Source: Setomelanomma holmii (Eukaryota > Ascomycota > Dothideomycetes > Pleosporales > Phaeosphaeriaceae). From it: 64,000 nucleotides of DNA. A program made the translations under genes and the position numbers. Below are positions 1 to 11,019 of this stretch, piece after piece. Position 1 is the first letter of the stretch. Every line of letters starts with the position of its first letter. The stretch lies in assembly GCA_010015745.1 (NCBI GenBank), contig ML978213.1, positions 62,001 through 126,000 on the forward strand. Direction: 5' to 3'. Below the pieces are notes generated by a model that was not told where the DNA came from, made no database searches, and was given only the letters and a program-made list of their open reading frames with translations.

Positions 1-313
1 CTGGCGCAGTATCAGCTCAAGCTTGAGCAGAGTGATCCAACAGGTTGAACGGCGGCTCTCAGCGTCAGGAACAAGACTGACTTCCGAGCTGAACTTGTGA
101 AACTAGAGGATGAGTATACCGAAGAAGAAGCACTCACAATCATTCGATCGTTCATACCGGCTTTGGGCCATTACGACACATTTTCGCCAGTTCATTTGTA
201 CGCGTGATGAAGTCCCAAGTCGAGACATGCATGATGTGGGGTTTGCTAAGTCTGGTCATTCGAGTATGCCGTAACTATCCCAACTCTCCCACACACTTCT
301 CATTGCTTCACAG
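1..313 (+). other. Left edge: short open stretches upstream of the STAND pseudogene
   Basis: Short reading frames (for example 49-198, acidic and helical in composition) may be an earlier exon of the STAND gene. An acceptor-like CACAG ends at 313, immediately before the exon that starts at 314. No start codon or clean frame can be fixed here. Confidence 0.3.
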
Positions 314-3130
314 ACGTCGTTGCAATATGAGTCTACGCGAAGCAGGGTTGCCAACCTGTTGAAGAGATTTAGCCACAAGCTAGAGGTGATTAATGAATAT
401 GGCCATATGATGACGGATCCGAAAAGGTTGAAGACAGTGCTGTCCAACGCGCACCAAGATCTCATTAAGCTGTGGCTTAATGTCATCACCGTGTTCAAAC
501 GCACCGCGGGTACGTGCCATAATCTCTGTCGTTGTTACCGGCTGACTAGTAGCTAGGCATGCCACAAAACGATGAGCTGGAGAAGATCACCAACCACTTT
601 GATCACGTTCTCGGTCGTCTGACTGAGGCTGTCGATCAGATAAGAGAATTGGCCGGTATAGCGCTGAGTAAAGCTCAGAAAGAAGAAGTAGACCGTATGA
701 AACGTCTCCAGGAAGCTAACATGCAGGGAACGGATGGGGATGCGAATTTGCCTTGTACGCTTCTCCCTGGCTCGAGGAATCCCCGTATTTTTGGACGATA
801 CACTGAGCTTCCAACACTGGAAACTACCTTTCAACAAGCAAGATCCTACGACTGGCTTGAAGTCGGTCAACATATTTGGAATGGGTGAAGTAGGAAAGAG
901 TCAAGTCTCACTCCATTACGCACTATCACACCTGAATGGCCTCGATGCCATACTTTGGTTTCACTGCGAAAGTCTGAAGGTCGCCGAAGAAAGTTTCAGC
1001 GATGCAGCCGCGAAGCTGAGGTTTCCCGAAGTCAAGTGGAATAATCATGTTGACAACAGGTGGCGTGCATTGTCATGGCTTGAGCAAACTCGTGAGTTCA
1101 CGCCTCCAGAGGCTGCTACTGACTTGTCTTACAGTTTGGCTAGGCTCACGGTGGTTGTTTATATATGATAACGTCGAGAGCAAGGACATCATCAACAAGT
1201 ACTGGCCAGCCACCACAAAAGGAAGAGTTATCATCACCTCCCGCAAGCATGCCTTTGCCATACAGCACTCACCGTTCTCCCTTGTACTTGGTGCGGAGTA
1301 CATTCGCAACAATGCGGGCGCTGATCTCACCTCTGACGCCGACAAGAAAAGCTCTGAAGAGTTGTGCAAGAAGTTGAACGGACACCCACTCGCACTGGCA
1401 CAAATATCCGCCCTTGCCGAAAAGCGGACGTGGAAACTGGATAAGTTGTTGACCATGTACAAGAAGTCCCCGAAGAAGCTGCATGGCTTGTCTGACCCCG
1501 CATTGCTTCATGCAGGATACACACTATCGGTCAGCACCGTGTTCAGGATGTCATTCTTGGCCATACTGCACCCAGATAGCAACTCGCCGGGCGACGTACC
1601 TCTGAATGCACAGCCCGATCAAAAGGGAGTTGGTGCGATCCTGCTACTTGGAGTCATGTCCTTTCTTGATCCTGATGCGGTCGAAGAAGGACTACTCGTG
1701 CTTCCATACGATTGTCACGTGCCAGATGAGCTGGAGTTCCTAAAGGACGATTTCGAGTAAGTCGAAAAGTAGTCTGGTAGTCTCATACTGACCACGTAAT
1801 GTAGTGTATCAGAGCAGCTGGACATACTGGTAGACGTCGCACTTGTTCAAAAGAATAAGGCGACCGCGAAGCTTTCGGTACACCGCCTCGTCCAAGCAGA
1901 GTTCAGGTACTTCACATCACCAGCAGACCGCCAACTACACTTCGAAGCCGCATCTAGGATCCTCTACGAGGTGTTGCCCAGGCAGTCTGACGAGAGATTC
2001 GGTCCCCGCATCTTAGACTGCGATAAAGTCATCAAACAAGTGTGCGCATTGCGCGACAACATATGCTCTCCGCCTCCAGACCTTGCAGAGCTGCAGCCTA
2101 CAGATGAGTTTTGCAAGCTCACGCTTCTTGGTACTGCGTCGAAGTGCACCGCAGCATAGAACTTGAGAAGACTATGACGACTGCGATGAAGGCTGCTGAG
2201 AAGATTGGCTTCGACAAACGCGAGCCGGAGCATTATGCGCAACTCTGCAAAATGCGCGAGCCGAATGTGGGCGCAACGAGGCAATTTTGAAAAAGCGAAG
2301 ACACTCGTGGAGAAATCGCTCAAAATCCGCCAGTCTATCCATGACAAAGGGTTGTGGAGCGCTTACAATAATCTGGGAAACATCTACCTCAGTAAGAGGC
2401 AGCCGGAAAAGGCGTTAGAGTTGTACAAGCAATGCTCTGATTTGTATCCCCACGAGGCAACCTTTCCCCGCCACGCATTGAGGATGAACAAGTTGAATGT
2501 CGGGAGGACATTTACGCTGTTGGGTCGATTTCCCAAGACAGAAGCTCTCTTGGAGGGTGCAAGAAAGCTCAATGAAGACTAGCTTATGGATATTCAGTAA
2601 GTTCTGTCTGCTGTCCAAGCTATCTTTGTTCTGACATATTCATAGCATTACATACCACTTTGGATTATGCTACCGAGCCCCGGGCAAGCTCGATCTTGCC
2701 GCCGAAACGTTCAAGACCGCGGCAGAAGAGACCAGGGCTCATAACATGTCGAAGTCGCTACTCCATGCCTTGTGCCTCTACAAGCAAGGCTGTATAGAGT
2801 TCCAAGCTGGTCGTGTGGTAGAAGCAAGGTACGCGAACTCCCGAAGCGTGTTGATACTTTTCGCTGACTTATGCCTGCAGATCATTCTTCCAGGACAGCT
2901 TGGATATACGCGAAGTGCTCAAGACGGCGGACTGTGAGCGGGTTCGTGCAATGCACGGACTCGCAAGAGTGCTCGACCAGGTTGCTGTAACCGACGAAGA
3001 GAAGATGAAGCAAGTGGAGCTTTTCTCCAAAGCCCAAGCAATTCGCAAAAATCTGCAGGGTGATGAGTACACACCTGAAGGTCATATCGAAGAAGCATAT
3101 GACGGACTTGTGGATGGTCAGTTTCGTTAG
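314..3130 (+). pseudogene. Decayed STAND (NB-ARC plus TPR) NTPase gene
   Basis: Reads as a fungal NLR-like protein: an N-terminal helical region of the type that precedes NACHT/NB-ARC domains, a linker ending in a typical SRNPRIFGR motif, an NB-ARC Walker A (GMGEVGKSQ, about 880-905; the family norm is GMGGVGKTQ), Walker B (LFIYDNVES, about 1157-1183), and TPR-like repeats from about 2260 to 3070. Canonical introns are visible at about 511-557, 1093-1133, 1758-1805, 2597-2644 and 2829-2880. The coding frame is broken at least four times: a shift at about 835-850 just before Walker A, shifts near 2130 and 2250, and an in-frame TAG at 2579-2581. No intron explains these. The last exon is clean to its stop at 3128. 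STAND proteins act in fungal non-self recognition; this copy is probably dead unless the indels are assembly errors. Confidence 0.75.
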
Positions 3131-3200
3131 TAAAAGCAGTACATACCATACTTATCATACAATTCTATCGTGTCACATCCTGCTCGTGGTGGGGAAAGTC

Positions 3201-5322
3201 TCACAGCCCCGCAACTTCCAACCCAGGCACATCGTCCTTATACCTCCTCTTCCTCTCCTCAATCTCCTCCCTGGCTCTTCCCTCGCGCTCCTCCCTCCCC
3301 ACACCCTTGACAAACTGCAACAACCTCAGCGCCCCCGTCGGCGTAACCCCCTCAACGCGTCTCGCCATGCCGACGCTTTCCGGCCTCGCCACCTCCAGCG
3401 CGCGCTTTTCTTCAAAGCTCAGACCAAATATGGCCTCGTAGTTGAGATCAAGCGGGAGCTTGAGGTTCTCGTCTTTGAGCCATCGCGCTTGGCTGGCGGT
3501 TTGGTATGCGACGTAGGGCGCGTATGTAGCGTTGATGTGGACTCTGTCTTGGACACGAGGTGAGTAGTTGTTTACGCCTGGTAGTAGGGAAACGAGAGAT
3601 TGCGGGGTCGTAGAAGGTAGTCGCAGAAGGTCGTATGCAGAACGCTTGGTTGAGTCGTTGCGGACTGCGAAGCCGTGCTTGTTCCAGTCTGTCCAGCCTA
3701 GTGTTTTAGACTGCAGGAGAGAAGTGAGTTCGGCCATGTCAGCGGCTTCGCGTTGAAAGGCGGCCCAGCGTGTGTTGCCGACGACGCTGGCGGCGCGGCC
3801 CATGGCTGTGAGACGTGTATCGGCGTTGTCAGCACGGGCGGACATGCGGTATTCGGAGCGGGAGGTGAACATGCGATATGGTTCTGAGACACCCTTGGTG
3901 ATGAGGTCGTCGATCATGATGCCGATGTAGCCGTCCGCTCTTGTCAAGACCATTGGGTCTTTGCCGAGGGACTTCAAGCCGGCGTTGATGCCGGCGATGA
4001 CACCTTGGCCGGCTGCTTCTTCATAACCTGTCGTGCCATTTATTTGGCCGGCGAGGAAGAGACCCGCGATGTTCTTCGTTTCGAGCGTGGAGCGAAGGTG
4101 CCGTGGGTCAACATAGTCGTATTCGACGCCGTAGCCGGGCTGAAGCATAGTAACGTTCTCGAGACCTTTTATAGTCTTGAGCATGGCTTCCTGAACGTCT
4201 GCCGGAACGGTGCATGATATGCCATTGGGGTAGATGATGTCATTGTCGAAACCTTCAGGCTCGAGCCAGATTATATGCGAGGTCTTGTCTGTAAAGCGAA
4301 TGACCTTGGATTCTAAAGACGGGCAATACCTTGGTCCTTTGACAGTCTCGCGAATGTGTATCGACTTGTCGAGATTGTTTCGTATTATATCGTGTGTCGC
4401 TTCGTTTGTTCGTGTTTCGTGATTCTGTAATTGGTCCTCCACCTGTACCCTCTCGTTGAGGTAGCTAAAGGGCATCGGCGGCTGATCTCCCTCCTGCGCG
4501 TCCAGGACCTTGAAGTTGATACTCTTCCCATCCAACCGCGGGGGTGTCCCCGTCTTCAGTCTCCCCAACGTAAACCCAGCATCCCTCAAACTCTTGCTCA
4601 GTCCAAACGTTGCAGCCTCGCCCATGCGCCCCGACGGGTACGCGTTCAGCCCAATATGTATCTCTCCGCCCAGAAATGTTCCCGTCGTTATAACCACATT
4701 CCCAGTCGGTATAATCTCTCCACTTTCCAATCGCACTCCTGTGATCTTGCCATACCGTCCCTCCTTTCCTTCGTCTTGCGTCTGATCTACTATGATATCC
4801 GCCACGCTGCCCTCCACCACGCTCAGCCCCTCATAATTCAGCATCTCCTCTTTCATGTACTTCGTATACAGCGCGCGATCAATCTGTGCTCGTGGTCCCC
4901 ATACTGCAGGGCCCTTCTTCCTGTTCAGCACTCTAAACTGCACGCCTGCTTTGTCCACTATTCTCCCGACAACACCATCCAGCGCATCAATCTCGCGAAG
5001 CATCGTGCCTTTGCCGATACCACCGAATGAAGGATTGCATGAGCAGACGCCCAGATTGTCGTGTGTGGGAGTTATGAGGGCTGTTTGTGCGCCGGATCGT
5101 GCTGCTGCTGCAGAGGCTTCGCAGCCTGCGTGACCGCCACCAATGACGATGACATCGTAGGGGCTGATTGAATGTTAGAGAGGCGCAATAGTCGACTTCT
5201 CGAGTGCTGTACCGTTGAGTGCCGGAGACTGTCGCAAATGACCTGTGTCTACGATTGAATGACCGCACGCGAGGTGCATGGCCCCAGAGCTGGCGCGCTC
5301 GCTGAGGAATGACGCGCTGCAT
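3201..5322 (-). CDS. MTO1: Mitochondrial tRNA U34 carboxymethylaminomethyl-modifying enzyme (MTO1/MnmG/GidA)
   Basis: Two exons: 5322-5213 and 5163-3201, with a 49-base intron (GTACAG...CAG) joined in phase, giving 690 residues, the usual MTO1 length. Exon 1 encodes a basic N-terminus rich in Arg and Ser that looks like a mitochondrial presequence. Exon 2 opens with the FAD-binding dinucleotide motif VIVIGGGHAGCEA. It continues with family blocks such as GIGKGTMLREIDALDG and LFLAGQINGTTGYEEAA, plus the C-terminal helical region. The enzyme works with the GTPase MSS1/MnmE to modify the wobble uridine of mitochondrial tRNAs; no MSS1 gene is visible here. The start at 5322 was chosen because it is the only ATG giving a presequence in phase with the intron. 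Confidence 0.95.
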
Positions 5323-5745
5323 GTCGAAGCAGTGTGGTGTGTGTATACTGGTAGTGGACGGGCAACAAAAAGTTGGGGTGGAACGCGGAGGTCCGACGTT
5401 CGCCGCAACGCCACCAATGACATCGCTTGTAGTTCAGCATATGATGAAGGTCAATTTATTCAGTTGGCTGGACGAATATCAATGCAGTTGAGTGAGCTTG
5501 CTATATGACCATTACTTTCTCCTTCTCTGACTGCTATGCTCGGGAAAACAGAGGTATCATTCATTGACTCCATTCTCAATCCCAAACCACCATTAGAGCG
5601 GAGTTCGTACATGGGAGATGTTCCGCACATAGTATACAACCGTACGCCCAGGTGAATAGATCCTTTCAAAGACCGTCCAGCGCCACGCGAGAAGCTCGCT
5701 TTCTGCTGCCTTCCTATCTCAATTGCATTGTGGTGTGAAGCAGGC
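5323..5745. other. Intergenic, MTO1 upstream region
   Basis: Lies between the start of MTO1 and the stop of the SSB gene, both on the minus strand. Small overlapping reading frames show no family features. Presumably the MTO1 promoter and the SSB 3' untranslated region. Confidence 0.4.
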
Positions 5746-6245
5746 TTAAGCAGAACCCTCCTGCACCAATCCCTCCTCGTTCGTCTCAGGCAATTCCTCA
5801 GTCCTTGGTCGACTCAGAACATCGAAGTTCCCTAATCACAATCAGCTTCACCATCCTCCCACCCATCCACATCGTCACACTTACTCGCTACCAAGCTCAA
5901 ATTACTCCTCGGCGCCCCCGTCTCCTTGTCCGCAAACGTCTCCATGCGCGCATCCGCATCAACATACAGCAGACTTCCCCTGGGCACACTCAACAAAAAG
6001 TCCTTCTGCGCCCCCTCCACAAAACTCGCAATCCGGAACCAGCTCGTCTTCGCCTTCTCGCCTTTCCCATAGCTCGTGCCAATCGCATACCGCACCAGCG
6101 TTCGGTCGCCTGCAACTGTAACTTCTTCAGGCGCGGCGGCGAGCCGGCCGACGACGGTCATGCGTGCGAGTTGTGACGGGCGCGTGGTGCTGAAGGCGCG
6201 TGTAGAGGTGGGGATGCGCGCGGCGGGGCGGAGGAGGAAGGACAT
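5746..6245 (-). CDS. RIM1: Mitochondrial single-stranded DNA-binding protein (OB fold)
   Basis: Two exons, 6245-5885 and 5831-5746, give 148 residues. The first 30 residues form an Arg/Ser/Thr-rich mitochondrial presequence. The OB-fold core follows, with LARMTVVGRLAAAPEEVTV, SWFRIASFVEGAQKDFLLSV and GSLLYVDADARMETF. Reading straight on gives a 137-residue protein with an odd acidic tail. A canonical intron (A|GTAAGT at 5884 to TTAG at 5832, 53 bases) removes that tail and joins a second exon beginning NFDVLSRPR, the expected end of fungal mtSSB. The protein coats single-stranded mtDNA during replication. The gene symbol follows the yeast homologue. Confidence 0.88.
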
Positions 6246-6746
6246 TTCGGTGGTTGGATGGAGGTGAAATGAGCGGCTTTATGGGTGTTGGCGGGTGGCG
6301 TGTGGCGTGTGAAGTGTCTGGTGGTTAACGGAGACTTGTTGTGATGGTTGTTTGGTTGTTTGTGGGGTTTCGCGACGCGGTCGTGCAACGGTGATAGCTG
6401 GTTTGGGCTTGGGCTATGGCGATAAGGGACGCCAAGATTTCGTGTGTGCTTATCGAATGAAGTACTTCTACCTATGCCAAACATTATCGAAGAAAGTTCA
6501 AGATTGGAACTTGTGCAATTTACACCGACAATTTGCTGCAATCGACAGTACAGGAAAATTGCCTGTTGGGATGGATATTCGGTGTGAAAGTAGGCAAGCA
6601 CCGAGCTTGTCGGTGAATTCTCAACTAACACCAAAGACTTGCTATAATCTGTAGATGAAAGATAGGGGTATATATGCTTGCTACATCATTTTCGCTTGAC
6701 ACTTGATCCGCAACTTCAAGGATCGCCCCCTGATGGACTAACCTGC
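6246..6746. other. Intergenic, SSB upstream region
   Basis: About 500 bases between the SSB start and the WDR70-like stop. It is AT-richer near 6470-6720. No gene seen. Confidence 0.4.
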
Positions 6747-8465
6747 CTACCTCTTCGCCCTCTTGCTCCCCCTCTCCTCCTCATCACTATCATACTCCTT
6801 ATAAATCTGCTTCGGCTGCGTCTTATCCCACGCGCCCGTAAACACGTTCTTCTCCCCTGCTTTTGGCGCATACTTCAGCAACGCCTCTCGCGGATCCTCG
6901 TCGCGCATATCACTCCCCTCAATCTGCTCCATGACGTACTTCTGATCCGGCGTAGACTTTGCGAATGGTGTGACAGCTGGTATGTGTGGTCTCCTGGGAT
7001 CTCTGCTCCGACCCGATGCTGTGAGACCGACTGTCGGATGGCGAGCGGCAAATGAGCCTGGCGCTGGTGCACCGGATTTGCCACCTGAGTCTGCACCTTC
7101 GCCAGCCATGCCAAGTGGGTCCATGTCAACGGTCAGGGAGGGATCGTCATCCAGATTACGCTTCTTGGGCGCTTTGCTGAGGATGGTTAAGGCACCGGCT
7201 GTGGAGAGTTTGGGGTTGAACAGAATCGTTGTTTGTCCGTTGGCAGATCCAGTGATGATCTGGTTGATCTTGGGGTGCCAATTGACTGTAATGAGAGGCG
7301 AGCCTGGCGTAACAGGAGTGACGAGCTCCGGTCGTAATGTTGCTGGGTTGAGAATATGGAGGTGTCCAGTCTCACTTCCAGTGACGATGCTCTGCGAATT
7401 CGGAGCGAACTGTATGTTCGACGTGGGATATTGCGATGATGTCGACGGATGCGATGTGGTGTTGAGCGGCGTTTTGAACTTCCTCGTATCCCACAGCTTG
7501 ATCGTGTCATCTCCACCTCTTGTAATCACCAACCTGCCATCTGCGCTGATGTCAATTCCACTTGTCCATGTGTCCTTGGCGTGCGCGTCTCGAATCTCCG
7601 CTGACGGTCGATGATATGGTCCTTCACCACCCCACATGACCAGACTGCCATCCAAAGCCGCAGAGACGAGCATGCTACTGCCCCCATCAGCCGCAGCGCC
7701 CCACGCAATGGCCGTCATCCTTGTCATGCCAGCGCTGCCAGCTGCTCTCGACTTGTGCACAATAACTTCCTCCTGCTTCATCCTCTTATTGACATCCCAT
7801 ATCCGCACCGTGCTGTCCGTCCCTGCCGTGCCAAATCGGTCGCGATTCGTAGGATGCCATGCCGCGCTCGTGACCTCCGAGGTGTGGCCCTTCGTATTGT
7901 GCTTATCCCTCAGATACATGTCGCCCTTGACAAATTCGGAGATAAGATCGCCATCTCTGCTGAATAACCTCGCTTGTGGTGTCGCGGTGATGCACAGGAA
8001 CTGGCCGCCGGAATGTGGACCAAACAGCACTTGGTGTATTGTATGCGACTCGGCCGTCTGCGAGGGCTTAGTAACAAACGGATCTACCGTCTTGAAGGCG
8101 CGAATCGTACTCGGTGTCAGAGCACTCAAATCGTGCAGCTTGAGCATGCAGTCGGTGCTGCCAGTGACCATGCGCGTGCCCGATGCATCGAGGGCGATGG
8201 TGGTGATTGCGCGCTCGTGCGTCTTGATGATCAATTCGTGTGTGACTGGGAACTCGTCGTCTTCGTCACTGTCGTCGTCGCTATCGTCGTCCAAGTCTTT
8301 TTCCTCGTCCGAGCCGGCATCTTTCTTGCCCTGCTTACTCTCATCAACGACCTTCCTTCTCGCGCGCTCAATCTGCGCTTCGACGTTTACAGAAGCATCA
8401 TTTTTCCCGAATTGTGTTGGCATGTACTGGCGCAGAGCCTCATCGTCGTCCGCGGAGAAGTCCAT
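6747..8465 (-). CDS. WDR70: WD40-repeat protein, WDR70 family
   Basis: A single exon of 572 residues. The N-terminus has an Asp/Glu-rich stretch (about residues 45-72), followed by at least six WD40 blades. Recognisable blade ends include SGTRMVTGSTDCMLKLHD, RDRFGTAGTDSTVRIWD, DGRLVITRGGDDTIKLWD and NQIITGSANGQTTILF. The C-terminus is basic and charged, with a short DSDEEERGSKRAKR tail that could act as a nuclear signal. The start (MDFSADDDEALRQYMP) and overall plan match WDR70 (gastrulation-defective 1-like). In fission yeast WDR70 has been linked to CUL4-DDB1 and histone H2B ubiquitination at DNA breaks. Divergent from the SDR gene across a 598-base promoter region. Confidence 0.88.
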   Translation of the reverse strand: MDFSADDDEALRQYMPTQFGKNDASVNVEAQIERARRKVVDESKQGKKDAGSDEEKDLDDDSDDDSDEDDEFPVTHELIIKTHERAITTIALDASGTRMVTGSTDCMLKLHDLSALTPSTIRAFKTVDPFVTKPSQTAESHTIHQVLFGPHSGGQFLCITATPQARLFSRDGDLISEFVKGDMYLRDKHNTKGHTSEVTSAAWHPTNRDRFGTAGTDSTVRIWDVNKRMKQEEVIVHKSRAAGSAGMTRMTAIAWGAAADGGSSMLVSAALDGSLVMWGGEGPYHRPSAEIRDAHAKDTWTSGIDISADGRLVITRGGDDTIKLWDTRKFKTPLNTTSHPSTSSQYPTSNIQFAPNSQSIVTGSETGHLHILNPATLRPELVTPVTPGSPLITVNWHPKINQIITGSANGQTTILFNPKLSTAGALTILSKAPKKRNLDDDPSLTVDMDPLGMAGEGADSGGKSGAPAPGSFAARHPTVGLTASGRSRDPRRPHIPAVTPFAKSTPDQKYVMEQIEGSDMRDEDPREALLKYAPKAGEKNVFTGAWDKTQPKQIYKEYDSDEEERGSKRAKR

Positions 8466-9063
8466 TATTCGGTAGGCATAGTACAGGGTGGGAGGGTGGG
8501 ATCAATGCGGACGTTGCTTACGGTTGATGTTGTGGTTGGGGACATGCATGGAATTTTGGTGAGGCCGGCAGGGTTCAGGCTGCAGAGTTGACGTGACCGC
8601 GACAGCCTATTACCAATGCAATACGCCCTGAAGATCACCCCATCACCAAAACAGCAACATGTTCATTCCCCATCCATCCAGCCCCACAATACACATGCTC
8701 ACAAAGCCAAGAAATGCAAATCGAAATGGCCTGTACCTGCGTGTATGAGTAAGCCCTAGACTGACTAAAGACGACTTCAGGAAAGTTGCTTGTACAGGTG
8801 GGCGAACATACTTCTGAATGCATACGATAATCTGCCTAGGTGACGGCACAAACTCCGGGGATACGCTAGTTTAGTTCGAGATGTTGTGACTGACGACAAC
8901 ATGAGGCTGTCTGGACACGCTGGGTTTTGAGGATATAAAGGCATGGTTTCGCACTGTTAATGAGCGATAAACTCAGCACAACTTCATCGACGCAGCAATT
9001 GAGTAATACATACCCCAACACCTCAAGATATATATCACGTTGTGACACGTTTGCTTCTGGAAA
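8466..9063. promoter_or_regulatory. Bidirectional promoter region between WDR70-like and SDR genes
   Basis: 598 bases separate the two divergent starts. A TATA-like TATAAAG at 8934-8940 lies about 125 bases upstream of the SDR start. No convincing reading frame lies inside. Confidence 0.5.
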
Positions 9064-9859
9064 ATGACACGAGCACTCATCGTCTTCGGCGCCGGGCCAG
9101 GTATTGGCAACGTTCGTGGTTCTACATCGTCGTCTCTCACGCCCTCACACTGATAGTCTCCAGCATACCGCCGCAGCATTCGCCTCAAAAGGCATTCAGC
9201 ACGTTGTCCTCCTAGCCCGCAACACCAAACGCCTTTCCAGCGAGGATGCTCCCTTCGTCAGCAAAGCAGCCAGCTCCGTCAAAGTCGACACTCTTCGTAT
9301 CGACCTCGCAGACCTCGACTCAATCCCAAGCGTCCTGAAGCAACTCGACGACTTGACCAAAGGCGAAGACGTCGAAGTCGTATTCTTCAATGCTGCCAGG
9401 ATCAAGCCTAATGAAGTCCTTGGCGTTGCTGTCGACGAGATCCATGAAGATCTCAGGGTACGCCTCCCCTTTGCAGTCCAGTGACGAAGTCTGACCTTGC
9501 ACCAGACCACCACTCTTGCGCTCTACATCATAGCGCAGCACTACATTCCAAAACTCCAAGCCCTCGACAAATCCAACTCATCCCTCAAGCCGGCTCTCCT
9601 CGTAACTAACAGCCATCTACCATCGGATCCAGTTCCACAGCTCTTGTCCTTGTCCCTCGTCAAGGCAGCGCAGCGCAACATGGTTCAAAGCTTCAACCGC
9701 GCATTCAGTGAGAGTGGCGTACATGCCGGTTTGATCAACTGTCATGGCGTCGTGGCGCCAGAGAATAAGGTCTTGAACCCCACAACGATCGCTGAGAGGG
9801 CCGTGGAGTTCTGGGAGAAGGGTGTGAACGGCGGACTGGACCTGAATATCCAGGAGTAG
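9064..9859 (+). CDS. Atypical short-chain dehydrogenase/reductase
   Basis: Three exons, 9064-9111, 9164-9457 and 9506-9859, all joined in phase 0, give 231 residues. Exon 1 encodes the Rossmann start with GAGPGIGN, the glycine motif TGxxxGxG in fungal GAGPGIG form, split from its helix by an intron with a GTTCGT donor. NAD(P)-binding features continue with VVLLARN (beta 2), RIDLADLD and the VVFFNAAR block. At the usual YxxxK site the Lys is kept (LVKAAQRN) but the Tyr position holds Leu, so classical SDR chemistry is doubtful. The protein is short at the C-terminus. Substrate is unknown. The atypical site suggests a divergent or regulatory member. Confidence 0.85.
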
Positions 9860-9880
9860 ATCGTTTGACTCAATGTTGCT

Positions 9881-10220
9881 TCATCCAAACGATGGGAAGT
9901 ACTGAGACCACTGTGGTGTCTTGTATATGTCGATCGAGGCCTCCATTAATCCCGCAAACGTCTTAACGAGAAGGTAGAGCCTGAGCAGCACATATAGAGT
10001 AATTACTGGGGTGAACATGACAATGATATAAGTCTTCTCGGCTTTGATGTCCCACTTGGCGCATGTGATGCATGCAGGAATGGCAAGTGAGACGAGAGGG
10101 ACGACGGTGCAGCCGATACTGCTGATTCTCCATAATAACCTTGCCATAGTCGACACGAAATGAAACCGCCAGCCGATCAGATGTACTGCTCCGGAGCTGA
10201 TGAATATTGGTATGATCAGA
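9881..10220 (-). pseudogene. Remnant of a fungal multi-pass membrane protein (C-terminal part)
   Basis: An open frame from about 10228 to the stop at 9881 encodes two or three hydrophobic segments. It ends in the motif RLYLLVKTFAGL...WSQYFPSF, resembling the C-terminus of a large family of fungal integral membrane proteins (RLYLIVE...W..YIPHF). The block GAVHLIGWRFHF before the first Met also fits that family. A TGA closes the frame upstream at about 10230 and no N-terminal membrane segments are found, so only about 110 residues survive. Read as a truncated remnant; an unrecognised upstream exon is possible. Confidence 0.5.
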
Positions 10221-10229
10221 AGTTGTTTG

Positions 10230-11019
10230 ATGTGTCAATCGTCAAGAGATACTTCACAGAGGAAGACACCACAAACTAGCTTAAATTTGAACTTGTCTTG
10301 ATTCATCCTACGTATTCGCCATTCCATGCATATGAAGCCACCCAGAATCATACAATCGCCACACACACACACACTCAACACCGCCCCAGATTCCACACTA
10401 CACGTAACCACCATTCCGCTTTCCCCATGAAATTACCGCCAATTCTCGAAGCACCAAGAAGGCTGTCAAAGCACATCTAGCGCTTGGAAAGGGACCCGTT
10501 CCGCCCTTGATTATTCCGTATTCCGCATACCACCAGTGTCCGTAAGAGCCTTGTTGCGCTACGATGATGCAGAGGCCATGTTCGTGCTGAAAAGGAAGTA
10601 ATGCTGCTGTCGTGTGAAGCGGGCAGAACTAAAGAGAAGAAAAGGTGTTGTACATAAATTTGCAGGCGGTGTCCCGGAAATGAGTGCAGGTCGAAGATGT
10701 GCTGGTAGTAGATTACGGATGTTGCGTACTAAGGCGAGTGTCTGGTGGAGAGCAGAATGCTTCGGTGTTGGAAAAGGAAGCTCATCAAGGACATTCGTGT
10801 AGCCGTCATGTTGCGCGCAGTCGGGCTGTGATGAAAAGGAAGGAGCTGCTGAGTACGCCGAACGATGTGTCGCTGTCAATATGGCTGGAACTGCCAAATG
10901 CCCGCTACGCCTACACTCCAGATATGATGGGTAATAAGTAATCAGAACCCTTGCTGCAAGTATCCAGCCGTTTCGTGTAGATAATAAATGAGTCGTCTGT
11001 CATTGCGCGAATACGAGCG
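10230..11019. other. Intergenic region
   Basis: Nearly 800 bases with several small overlapping frames and no recognisable protein. It carries the dinucleotide repeat listed separately and the presumed 3' region of the Knr4-like gene. Confidence 0.4.
10360..10375. repeat. CA dinucleotide microsatellite
   Basis: About seven uninterrupted CA units in an intergenic stretch. Confidence 0.8.

Noticed and set aside
4431..5030. Plus-strand frame of 199 codons
   Set aside because: Antisense to the strongly supported MTO1 gene; composition is a mirror of its codon use.
7636..8475. Plus-strand frame of 279 codons rich in Ser
   Set aside because: Antisense of the WDR70-like acidic region and WD repeats.
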